DNA of 49,395 nt from positions 1 to 49,395 of the forward strand of contig CAJUHV010000027.1 in NCBI GenBank assembly GCA_910586445.1, written 5' to 3'. This stretch comes from an uncultured Eubacterium sp. (GTDB lineage Bacteria; Bacillota; Clostridia; Lachnospirales; Lachnospiraceae). The notes under the pieces were generated by a model. The model worked only from the letters and a program-made list of their open reading frames with translations, did not search any database and had not been told where the DNA came from. Of the stretch, positions 42,331 to 49,395 are shown one piece after another. Position numbers and translations under genes: made by a program. Within the stretch, counting starts at the first letter, position 1. Each line of letters starts with the position of its first letter.

Positions 42331-42537
42331 AATTACCTCCTGAAAGTAAAATTTAATTTCCGAAATCTCATTTTCTCCAATTCTCCAAATATGTCAGCTG
42401 TATGGAACTTATAATTAATTATAATGATAACATATGACGCAAAAAAAAACAAGTTTCAGTTTGATGAAACTATGGATGCTTGTTACAAATATTTTAAAAT
42501 TTCATTAAAAATCTATGTACTTTCTGAGTATAGTTAT

Positions 42538-42545
42538 GGTATAAT
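42538..42545 (+). promoter_or_regulatory. Possible extended -10 promoter of the cell-wall hydrolase
   Basis: TGGTATAAT-type extended -10 (TATAAT at 42540-42545), about 80 bases before the gene; no good -35. The rest of 42331-42624 is A/T-rich and holds divergent promoters. Confidence 0.45.
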
Positions 42546-42616
42546 TCTGAATGTAACATTTTCCATTTTTTTACAGCGGCTCTTTTCCTGGTGCCGCGAT
42601 GGCGTAAGGAGGAGCA

Positions 42617-42628
42617 ATGCCGCCATGA
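42617..42628 (+). other. Three-codon mini-frame overlapping the hydrolase start
   Basis: AAGGAGG (42606-42612) is followed by ATG CCG CCA TGA; its stop TGA overlaps the hydrolase ATG (ATGA). The main start lies 12 bases from the ribosome site, farther than usual, so start choice or coupling may be affected. Confidence 0.55.
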
Positions 42629-43875
42629 TTCAAAAGAAGAACATTTTTCGGCTGTTGGTAATCTTGTGCCTGTGTATAGTGTGCTGCGGTCAGGCATGGG
42701 CTGGTGCGATACAAGACCAGATAGACAGCACGGGGAGAAAAATTAACGAACTGGAGCGTGAACTGGAATCGTCAGACCAGAATATCAGCGCTTACCAGAG
42801 GGAACAGAAGGTGCTGGAGCAGGATATATCCAGTGAGCAGGAAAAGATCAGCCGGCTGTCGGCGCAGCTGGATGAGACAAGGGCAGCTATAAAAAATACG
42901 AGAGAAGAAATAGCCAGAACGCAGAAGGAGCTGAAACAGTCCCGCAAAGACAGCAAAGAGCAGTATGAGCAGATGAAGCAGCGCATAAAGTTTATGTATG
43001 AAAACAGCATGGATGATTTATTAAGCTATGTGCTGGAGGCAGGCTCGCTGCCTGAGGCGCTGCGCAGGGCAAATTATTTTCAGTCCGTTATGGCTTATGA
43101 CAGAGAAAAGCTGGATGAGTACAAAGCGATTACAAGAAAAATCAAAAAAGCAAAGGAAACACTCATCTCAGATAAAGAAGAATTAGAGGCGCTGGAAGAA
43201 GAGCAGACACAAAACATTGCCCAGATCGACGCGGCAGTAGCAGAATTAAAGAGCAGGCTGAGTGATAAAATCGCACAGATACAAAGCTCTCAGATTTTGC
43301 GGCAGCAGTATGAGCAGGAGCTGGCGCAGCAGAAAGAATATGAAAAAGAGCTGGAGCGGCGCAAAGCGGAGGAGGACTTAAAGCGTGAGGAAGAGATCCG
43401 CAGGCAGAAAGAAGAGCTGGAGCGCAGGCGCAGGGAACAGGAGCGTGAACAGCAGGAACAGAGGCGTCAGGCTCAGCAGAGCAGGGCTGCAGATACAAAC
43501 AGCTCTGGTGTGTGGTATGACAGCAGTGCTTCTTCATCAGGTACAAGTGATCTGGAGCTGCTGGCGACAATTATCTATTGCGAGGCTGGCAATCAGCCAT
43601 ACGAAGGACAGCTCGCAGTAGGAAGTGTAGTTATGAACCGTGTTGCCAGCAGCAGCTTTCCAAACAGCATAAGCGGCGTGATTTACCAGAGCGGCCAGTT
43701 TTCGCCGGTGGCCAGCGGGCGTTTTGCAGGTGCGCTTGCCGCAGGGCTCGGCAGCCAGTGCCGGTCGGTTGCGCAGGAAGTGCTGAATGGCAAACGCAAT
43801 GTGACATGCCTGTATTTCAGGGTTGATACAGGTGCCATAGATGGAATTGTGATTGGAGATCATGTATTTTATTAA
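42625..43875 (+). CDS. Secreted coiled-coil cell-wall hydrolase (SleB/CwlJ type)
   Basis: A signal peptide (1 to about 27, ending WAGA) leads to a long coiled coil (about 30-300) of the PcsB/EnvC kind with Glu/Lys/Gln-rich heptads and a Glu-Arg-rich tail (ELERRRREQEREQQEQRR). A Ser-rich hinge follows, then a hydrolase_2 domain (about 310-416) with TIIYCEAGNQPYEGQLAVG, whose Glu is the expected catalytic residue, and SVVMNRV. It should cleave peptidoglycan, with the coiled coil docking or gating it, perhaps at division or spore-linked steps. I reject the 67 extra upstream codons because they precede the ribosome site and signal peptide. Confidence 0.88.
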   Translation: MIQKKNIFRLLVILCLCIVCCGQAWAGAIQDQIDSTGRKINELERELESSDQNISAYQREQKVLEQDISSEQEKISRLSAQLDETRAAIKNTREEIARTQKELKQSRKDSKEQYEQMKQRIKFMYENSMDDLLSYVLEAGSLPEALRRANYFQSVMAYDREKLDEYKAITRKIKKAKETLISDKEELEALEEEQTQNIAQIDAAVAELKSRLSDKIAQIQSSQILRQQYEQELAQQKEYEKELERRKAEEDLKREEEIRRQKEELERRRREQEREQQEQRRQAQQSRAADTNSSGVWYDSSASSSGTSDLELLATIIYCEAGNQPYEGQLAVGSVVMNRVASSSFPNSISGVIYQSGQFSPVASGRFAGALAAGLGSQCRSVAQEVLNGKRNVTCLYFRVDTGAIDGIVIGDHVFY

Positions 43876-43925
43876 TGATACATAAATATTATGAAGCTTT
43901 TATGAAAGTGACATGAAAATGATTG

Positions 43926-44028
43926 AAGGGGCTGTCGCACTAAGAAAAATGATACAAGATATAGCTGGTATAAATCATTCTCCTATACTATATCTTGTAT
44001 ATGTTTTGCTTAGTGCGACAGCCCTTTT
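43926..44028 (+). mobile_element. MITE-like palindromic element
   Basis: The 103 bases form a near-perfect palindrome: outer arms AAGGGGCTGTCGCACTAAG and CTTAGTGCGACAGCCCTTT, then inner arms ATACAAGATATAG/CTATATCTTGTAT, around a 23-base loop. No gene is inside; a 74-codon frame across it is incidental. The GGGCTGTCGCA end resembles the ends of some IS1182-like elements as I recall. No target duplication is evident. It also supplies a terminator (T run on the right) after the hydrolase gene. Confidence 0.65.
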
Positions 44029-44155
44029 TGTCCATATCATCAGCGGGATTTTTAGGGGCAGAGCGTGTTTACAGATGCATATCGGAAATTTATTAAAAAT
44101 ATATAAAATGTTACAGATGCACGAAATATTTTTATGAACTTGTGCGACTTTTTAC

Positions 44156-44184
44156 TTGCCAAAAAGTGCCTTTTGTGGTATTCT
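44156..44184 (+). promoter_or_regulatory. Promoter of the butyrate operon
   Basis: TTGCCA (44156-44161), a 17-base spacer ending TGG, and TATTCT (44179-44184), about 105 bases before thl. Confidence 0.7.
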
Positions 44185-44235
44185 TGAACTAACAGTTGAG
44201 TCTTATGTATTTAAGACATTTATTTTTTGAGAAGA

Positions 44236-44253
44236 TTGTTAAACTTTTAACAT
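44236..44253 (+). promoter_or_regulatory. Rex-type redox operator upstream of thl
   Basis: TTGTTAAACTTTTAACAT fits the clostridial Rex consensus TTGTTAA-N4-TTAACAA with one end base different. It sits about 45 bases after the predicted transcript start, where a bound repressor would block elongation. High NADH should release Rex and favour butyrate formation. Confidence 0.8.
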
Positions 44254-44287
44254 CATTTCACTACAGTTTTGTAAAGGAGACGAGAAA

Positions 44288-45472
44288 ATGGCAAACAAAG
44301 TAGTTTTAGCAGGCGCATGTCGTACCGCAATTGGTAAAATGGGCGGGGCATTAAGCAACACCCCGGCAGCAGATTTAGGTGCAATCGTAATTAAAGAAGC
44401 ATTGAACAGGGCAGGCGTTAAGCCGGAGCAGGTGGATGAAGTATTAATGGGATGTGTAATTCAGGCAGCTCAGGGACAGAACGTAGCACGTCAGGCTTCT
44501 ATTAAGGCAGGCTTACCAATTGAAGTTCCAGCAGTTACATTGAACGTAGTATGCGGTTCTGGTTTAAAATGTGTCAATGAGGCAGCAGCCCAGATCTTAG
44601 CTGGACAGGCAGACATCGTTGTTGCAGGTGGTATGGAGAATATGTCCATGGCTCCATATGCTATGACGAAAGCTCGTTTTGGTTACCGCATGAACAATGC
44701 GACAATAGTGGATACAATGGTAAATGATGCACTGACAGATGCATTCAACAGCTATCACATGATGATTACAGCAGAAAATGTATGTGATAAATACGGTCTT
44801 ACAAGAGAAGAATTAGATGCATTCTCAGCAAACAGCCAGCAGAAATGTGAAAAGGCAATCGCTGAAGGCAAGTTTGATGACGAGATCGTTCCGGTACCGG
44901 TTAAGGTTAAGAGAGACATCGTAGAATTCAAGAAAGATGAAGGACCTCGTGCCGGCACAACAGCAGAAAGCCTTGCAAACTTAAAATGCTGCTCTGGCAA
45001 ACAGGGCGGACTTGTAACAGCAGGAAACGCTTCTGGTATCAATGACGGTGCTGCTGCAATCGTAGTTATGAGCGAAGAAAAAGCAAAAGAGCTCGGCGTA
45101 ACTCCGATGGCTACATGGGTAGCAGGTGCACTTGGCGGCGTAGAGCCTGAAATCATGGGTGTCGGCCCGGTTGCTTCTACAAAGAAAGTACTGGCTAAGA
45201 CAGGATTAAGCATTGATGATATGGACTTAATCGAGGCAAATGAAGCATTCGCTGCACAGTCTGTTGCAGTTGCAAAAGATCTGGGATTCAACATGGACAA
45301 AGTAAATGTAAACGGCGGCGCAATCGCACTCGGACATCCGGTTGGAGCTTCAGGATGCCGTATTCTTGTTACATTGTTACATGAAATGCAGAAGAGAGAT
45401 GCTAAGAGAGGACTCGCTACACTTTGTATCGGCGGCGGCATGGGCTGCTCTACAATTGTAGAAAGAGACTAA
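44288..45472 (+). CDS. thl: Acetyl-CoA acetyltransferase (thiolase)
   Basis: This enzyme condenses two acetyl-CoA to acetoacetyl-CoA, the first step of the butyrate route. Nucleophile Cys89 lies in VVCGSGLKCVNEA, the conserved His in NGGAIALGHPVGASG and the second Cys in CIGGGMGCSTIVER. It is 394 aa. AAAGGAG precedes the ATG. Codons here are visibly more uniform (GCA, GTA, GAA) than in upstream genes, consistent with high expression. hbd follows after 137 bases with a hairpin between. Confidence 0.97.
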   Translation: MANKVVLAGACRTAIGKMGGALSNTPAADLGAIVIKEALNRAGVKPEQVDEVLMGCVIQAAQGQNVARQASIKAGLPIEVPAVTLNVVCGSGLKCVNEAAAQILAGQADIVVAGGMENMSMAPYAMTKARFGYRMNNATIVDTMVNDALTDAFNSYHMMITAENVCDKYGLTREELDAFSANSQQKCEKAIAEGKFDDEIVPVPVKVKRDIVEFKKDEGPRAGTTAESLANLKCCSGKQGGLVTAGNASGINDGAAAIVVMSEEKAKELGVTPMATWVAGALGGVEPEIMGVGPVASTKKVLAKTGLSIDDMDLIEANEAFAAQSVAVAKDLGFNMDKVNVNGGAIALGHPVGASGCRILVTLLHEMQKRDAKRGLATLCIGGGMGCSTIVERD

Positions 45473-45533
45473 GACATAATTATGTAATTAAGTGTAACAG
45501 TTCTTTCAGGCATTGGATTGTTATGATTATATA

Positions 45534-45565
45534 TTACCCGGGCAGCCGTACTGGCTCTCGGGTAA
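45534..45565 (+). other. Intercistronic hairpin between thl and hbd
   Basis: TTACCCG (45534-45540) pairs with CGGGTAA (45559-45565) and an inner AGCC/GGCT stem. No T run follows, so it is more likely an RNA processing or stability element than a terminator. Confidence 0.6.
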
Positions 45566-45609
45566 ACGCAATTGAACATAGAAGTATAAATATTTAAGGA
45601 GGAACTACA

Positions 45610-46449
45610 ATGAAAGTAGGAGTTATCGGTGCAGGAACGATGGGTTCTGGAATTGCACAGGCATTTGCACAGACAGAAGGATATGAAGTATGCTTATGTG
45701 ATATCAATGAAGAGTTTGCAGCAAATGGCAAAAACAAGATTGCAAAAGGATTTGAGAAAAGAGTAGCAAAAGGCAAGATGGATCAGGCAGCTGCAGATCA
45801 GATTCTTGCAAAGATCACTACAGGCGTAAAAGATATCTGTACAGACTGTGACCTGATTGTTGAAGCAGCTCTTGAGGTTATGGATGTTAAGAAACAGACA
45901 TTCAAAGAATTACAGGATATCGTAAAAGCAGACTGCATGTTTGCTACAAATACATCTTCTCTGTCCGTTACAGAAATTGCAGCAGGCCTTGACCGTCCGG
46001 TTATCGGAATGCATTTCTTTAATCCAGCTCCAGTTATGAAATTGATCGAAGTTATCCAGGGTGAAAATACACCGGATGAAATGAGAGATAAAATCGTAGA
46101 GATTTCCAAAGCAATCGGCAAGACACCGGTAGAAGTAAAAGAAGCTCCAGGATTTGTTGTAAACAGAATACTGATCCCGATGATCAATGAAGCAGTCGGC
46201 ATTTATGCAGACGGTGTAGCTTCTGTAGAAGGCATTGATACAGCTATGAAGCTCGGCGCAAATCATCCAATGGGACCTCTTGCACTGGGAGATCTGATTG
46301 GTCTGGATATCTGCCTTGCAATTATGAATGTATTATATGATGAGACAGGCGATCCAAAATACCGTCCGCATACATTATTAAAGAAAATGGTACGTGCAGG
46401 CAAGCTTGGCATGAAGAGCGGCAAAGGCTTCTATGACTATAGTAAATAA
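45610..46449 (+). CDS. hbd: 3-hydroxybutyryl-CoA dehydrogenase
   Basis: This enzyme reduces acetoacetyl-CoA to 3-hydroxybutyryl-CoA. The NAD(P)-binding start is VGVIGAGTMGSGIAQAFAQ. The active-site region ATNTSSLSVTEIA leads to GMHFFNPAPVMKL with catalytic His135 and the following Glu. The C-terminal domain carries VVNRILIPMINEA and ends GKGFYDYSK. It is 279 aa. TAAGGAGG precedes the ATG. Confidence 0.97.
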   Translation: MKVGVIGAGTMGSGIAQAFAQTEGYEVCLCDINEEFAANGKNKIAKGFEKRVAKGKMDQAAADQILAKITTGVKDICTDCDLIVEAALEVMDVKKQTFKELQDIVKADCMFATNTSSLSVTEIAAGLDRPVIGMHFFNPAPVMKLIEVIQGENTPDEMRDKIVEISKAIGKTPVEVKEAPGFVVNRILIPMINEAVGIYADGVASVEGIDTAMKLGANHPMGPLALGDLIGLDICLAIMNVLYDETGDPKYRPHTLLKKMVRAGKLGMKSGKGFYDYSK

Positions 46450-46518
46450 CAGCTGATCGTGCAGTGTAAAGAACATGCAGGGTCTGAGGTCTATAAACAT
46501 AAATTTTAGAATAAATGG

Positions 46519-46542
46519 CAGGCTGCATGAAAATGCAGCCTG
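46519..46542 (+). other. Intercistronic hairpin with GAAA tetraloop between hbd and bcd
   Basis: CAGGCTGCAT and ATGCAGCCTG form a perfect 10-base-pair stem closed by GAAA. No T run follows. It probably stabilises or punctuates the operon mRNA. Confidence 0.75.
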
Positions 46543-46571
46543 TGCAATAAGTAAATGGAGGAGTAAGAATC

Positions 46572-47726
46572 ATGGATTTTTCTTTAGATAAGAAACATGA
46601 AATGGCGAGGACTTTATTTAAAGATTTCGCAGAAACAGAAGTAAAGCCTCTTGCTCAGGAAGTAGATGAGACAGAGGAATTTCCGGCAGGAACAGTAGCA
46701 AAAATGGCAAAAGCAGGATTTATGGGCATTCCGGTGCCGAAGGAATACGGCGGACAGGGCTGTGATCCACTTACTTATGTAATGTGTGTAGAAGAGCTGT
46801 CTAAAGTATGCGGCACGACAGGCGTTATCGTATCAGCACATACTTCTTTGTGTATTGATCCGATTATGACTTATGGTTCTGAAGAGCAGAAAAAGAAATT
46901 TGTTACGCCGCTTGCAAAAGGCGAGAAGCTCGGCGCATTTGCACTGACAGAGCCGGGTGCAGGTACAGATGCACAGGGCTGCCAGACAAAGGCTGTATTA
47001 GATGGTGACGAGTGGATTTTAAATGGTTCCAAATGCTTTATTACAAACGGTAAAGTAGCTGATGTATATATCGTAATCGCTATTACAAGCATTACGGAAG
47101 ATAAGAGAGGCAGAAAGAAGAAAAACTTCTCTGCATTTATCGTAGAAAAAGGTGCTCCGGGATTCTCATTTGGTACAAAAGAAAAGAAAATGGGTATCCG
47201 TGGTTCCTCTACATATGAATTGATTTTTGAAGACTGCAGAATTCCAAAGGATGCTCTTCTTGGCAAAGAAGGAAAAGGATTCCCGATTGCAATGCATACA
47301 CTGGACGGTGGACGTATCGGTATCGCTGCACAGGCACTTGGTATTGCAGAAGGTGCGCTTGACCGTGCAGTTGAATATACAAAAGAAAGAAAACAGTTCG
47401 GCCGTTCCATCGCTCAGCAGCAGAATACACAGTTCAAGCTGGCTGATATGGCAGCCCGCATTGATGCAGCAAAATTCTTAGTATACCGTGCAGCTATGGC
47501 TAAGGCAACACAGAAGGTATATTCTGTAGAAGCAGCAAAGGCAAAATTATTTGCAGCAGAAACAGCTATGGCAGTGACAACAGAAGTAGTTCAGCTGTTT
47601 GGCGGTTACGGATATATCAGAGAGTACGATGTAGAGCGCATGATGCGTGATGCTAAGATTACAGAGATCTACGAAGGAACCTCAGAAGTTCAGCGTATGG
47701 TAATCTCTGGTGCATTATTAAGATAG
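46572..47726 (+). CDS. bcd: Butyryl-CoA dehydrogenase
   Basis: This FAD enzyme reduces crotonyl-CoA to butyryl-CoA; with EtfAB it bifurcates electrons from NADH to crotonyl-CoA and ferredoxin. Acyl-CoA dehydrogenase motifs are FALTEPGAGTDAQG, the KQFGRSIAQQQ region and YEGTSEVQRMVI with catalytic base Glu368. It is 384 aa. GGAGGAG precedes the ATG. etfB and etfA follow directly, as expected for the complex. Confidence 0.97.
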   Translation: MDFSLDKKHEMARTLFKDFAETEVKPLAQEVDETEEFPAGTVAKMAKAGFMGIPVPKEYGGQGCDPLTYVMCVEELSKVCGTTGVIVSAHTSLCIDPIMTYGSEEQKKKFVTPLAKGEKLGAFALTEPGAGTDAQGCQTKAVLDGDEWILNGSKCFITNGKVADVYIVIAITSITEDKRGRKKKNFSAFIVEKGAPGFSFGTKEKKMGIRGSSTYELIFEDCRIPKDALLGKEGKGFPIAMHTLDGGRIGIAAQALGIAEGALDRAVEYTKERKQFGRSIAQQQNTQFKLADMAARIDAAKFLVYRAAMAKATQKVYSVEAAKAKLFAAETAMAVTTEVVQLFGGYGYIREYDVERMMRDAKITEIYEGTSEVQRMVISGALLR

Positions 47727-47774
47727 TAAATTGTCGAAAAATAAGGTAAATAGAATATAAGGAGTGAAACTACC

Positions 47775-48560
47775 GTGAAAATCGTTGTATGTATTAAACA
47801 GGTACCAGATACCAAAGGCGGAGTAAAGTTTAACCCGGATGGTACACTGGATAGAGCAGCTATGCTTGCGATCATGAATCCAGATGATAAAGCAGGACTG
47901 GAAGCAGCACTTAGAATAAAAGATGAAATCGGCGCAGAAGTTACAGTAGTTACAATGGGACTTCCAAAAGCGGATGATGTACTTCGTGAAGCAATGGCAA
48001 TGGGCGCAGATAAAGCAATCCTTGTTACAGACAGGGTATTAGGCGGCGCAGATACATGGGCTACCTCATCTACGATTGCCGGAGCACTGAGAAATATTGA
48101 TTATGATTTAATTATTACAGGACGTCAGGCTATTGACGGTGATACTGCTCAGGTAGGGCCGCAGATCGCAGAGCATCTGGATCTTCCGGTTATCTCTTAT
48201 GCAGAAGAGCTGAAGGTAGAAGGAGACTCTGTAATTGTAAAGAGACAGTATGAAGACAGATATCATGAACTGAAAGTGAAGATGCCTTGTCTTGTCACTG
48301 CACTTTCTGAATTAAATGTTCCTCGTTATATGACACCAGGCGGAATCTTCGACGCTTATGATGAGAAGGAAGTAACTGTTTGGGGAAGAAATGATCTGAA
48401 AGATCTGGATGATGCAAATATTGGTCTGAATGGTTCTCCGACAAAAATCGCAAAAGCATCTGACAAAGTGCGTAAGGGTGCAGGCGAGAAGGTTACACTG
48501 GATGCAGGTGAATCCGTGGCTTATATCATGGGTAAATTAAAAGAGAAACATGTAATCTAA
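47775..48560 (+). CDS. etfB: Electron transfer flavoprotein, beta subunit
   Basis: This is the small ETF subunit partner of Bcd. The opening KIVVCIKQVPDT and the block ADTWATSSTIAGALRN, then ITGRQAIDGDTAQVGPQIAE, are typical of clostridial EtfB, where the bifurcating FAD sits. It is 261 aa. AAGGAGTG precedes the ATG and etfA starts 27 bases later. Confidence 0.96.
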   Translation: MKIVVCIKQVPDTKGGVKFNPDGTLDRAAMLAIMNPDDKAGLEAALRIKDEIGAEVTVVTMGLPKADDVLREAMAMGADKAILVTDRVLGGADTWATSSTIAGALRNIDYDLIITGRQAIDGDTAQVGPQIAEHLDLPVISYAEELKVEGDSVIVKRQYEDRYHELKVKMPCLVTALSELNVPRYMTPGGIFDAYDEKEVTVWGRNDLKDLDDANIGLNGSPTKIAKASDKVRKGAGEKVTLDAGESVAYIMGKLKEKHVI

Positions 48561-48587
48561 TAAAGATGAAGGAAAGTGGTGAAAAAA

Positions 48588-49395
48588 ATGGGTTTAGAAG
48601 AATATAAGGGCGTATATATCTACGCACAGCAGGTAGATAATGAATTAAGCAGTATTGCCTTTGAATTAATCGGAAAAGCGAAAGATTTAGCAAAAGATTT
48701 AAATACAGACGTGACAGCCGTTCTTCTCGGATCAAATATTAAAGGCTTGGCTGATCAGCTGGCTGAATATGGCGCTGACAAAGTAATCGTAGTAGATGAC
48801 CCGGCGCTTGAAGTATATAAGACAGAGCCATATGCGCATGCATTGTCTTCTGTAATCAACGAATACAAACCAGACATCATGCTGGTAGGCGCTACAGCAA
48901 TCGGAAGGGACTTAGGCCCTACTGTATCTGCAAGGGTAGCAACAGGACTTACCGCAGACTGTACACAGCTTGAAATCGGCGATTTTCCTCTGAATGCAGT
49001 AGAAGGAAAAGAGCAGAAGCATAACCAGCTGTTAATGACACGTCCGGCATTCGGCGGCAACACAATTGCTACAATCGCATGCCCGGATAACCGTCCGCAG
49101 ATGGCTACCGTACGTCCAGGTGTTATGCAGAAAATCGACCCGATTGCAGGTGCTAAGGCAGAAATCATCGAATACAATCCGGGATTTGAGACAAATCATA
49201 AATATGTAGAGATCCTCAACATTGTAAAACAGGCAAAGAGCGCTGCAAACATTATGGATGCAAAGATCCTTGTATCCGGCGGACGCGGCGTTGGTTCAGC
49301 AGAGAATTTCCAGATCTTACAGGATCTGGCAGATGTACTCGGCGGAATGGTAAGCTGTTCCCGTGCCGTTGTAGAAAACGGTTGGAAACCGGTTG
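48588..49395 (+). CDS. etfA: Electron transfer flavoprotein, alpha subunit (partial, cut by window end)
   Basis: The reading frame from ATG 48588 stays open to the window edge (269 codons of an expected 330-350). It begins MGLEEYKGVYIYAQQVDNE and contains VGATAIGRDLGPTVSARVATG, MTRPAFGGNTIATI and VSGGRGVGSAENF, as in EtfA. The C-terminal FAD domain is only begun. A GTG at 48579, in frame and nearer to AAGGAAAG, is an alternative start that adds three residues. Confidence 0.95.
   Translation, partial: MGLEEYKGVYIYAQQVDNELSSIAFELIGKAKDLAKDLNTDVTAVLLGSNIKGLADQLAEYGADKVIVVDDPALEVYKTEPYAHALSSVINEYKPDIMLVGATAIGRDLGPTVSARVATGLTADCTQLEIGDFPLNAVEGKEQKHNQLLMTRPAFGGNTIATIACPDNRPQMATVRPGVMQKIDPIAGAKAEIIEYNPGFETNHKYVEILNIVKQAKSAANIMDAKILVSGGRGVGSAENFQILQDLADVLGGMVSCSRAVVENGWKPV

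Noticed and set aside
42424..42624. 67-codon N-terminal extension of the cell-wall hydrolase
   Set aside because: It precedes the ribosome site and would bury the signal peptide; it also contains the likely promoter.
43913..44137. 74-codon open frame over the palindrome
   Set aside because: It runs through both arms of the inverted repeat and has no ribosome site; better explained as a MITE-like element.
44755..45441. 228-codon open frame antisense to thl
   Set aside because: Shadow caused by strong codon bias in thl; no ribosome site or recognisable domain.

Overview
The window reads as chromosome of an anaerobic, butyrate-forming Firmicute, most likely a Lachnospiraceae member. The reasons are a thl-hbd-bcd-etfB-etfA operon, small protein families typical of that group (DUF4250, DUF5713, DUF975, a DUF6465-like protein), purine-rich AGGAGG ribosome sites, A/T-rich gaps between genes, and tRNA without an encoded CCA. 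Nearly all genes lie on the + strand; only a DUF4250 gene (about 21.6 kb) and a degenerate HD-GYP gene (about 41.7 kb) are on the - strand. No prophage, CRISPR array, rRNA or complete insertion sequence was seen.

Layout. 0-3.6 kb: a MecA-type class B penicillin-binding protein followed by a lipoprotein class D beta-lactamase. 3.7-7.4 kb: DUF5713, recQ, a YcdX-type PHP hydrolase. 7.4-11.4 kb: an RND transporter with a long coiled-coil insert. 11.4-16.9 kb: aspartate kinase, DUF975, a duplicated DUF6465-like protein, a GH13 enzyme, proC. 17-21.7 kb: leuA, a frameshifted small membrane gene, an Ig-like/GLUG surface protein, rpe, DUF4250. 22-26.5 kb: an Amt-PII fusion behind a two-terminator leader, udp, and two tandem signal peptidases. 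26.6-30.6 kb: tRNA-Leu(UAG) and a heterodimeric ABC exporter whose leader looks like a ribosome-mediated attenuator. 31-32.4 kb: a hemerythrin/response-regulator fusion. 32.4-35.8 kb: a copper module (CsoR operator and promoter, csoR, copA with a fused C-terminal CopZ-like domain that has its own internal ribosome site). 36-41 kb: greA, carAB. 41-44 kb: HD-GYP-like protein, coiled-coil cell-wall hydrolase, a MITE-like palindrome. 44.2 kb to the end: the butyryl-CoA operon behind a Rex-type operator, cut in etfA.

The strongest leads are regulatory: the internal CopZ start inside copA, the 1:2 / 2:3 / 3:4 attenuator before the ABC exporter, the double terminator before amt-PII, the CsoR box that fills the -35/-10 spacer, and the Rex box before thl. 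Protein-level leads are the RND docking-region coiled coil, the Hr-(CheX-like)-REC fusion, the degenerate HD-GYP and the Amt-PII fusion. Functions come from motif recognition by eye; no database search was run.
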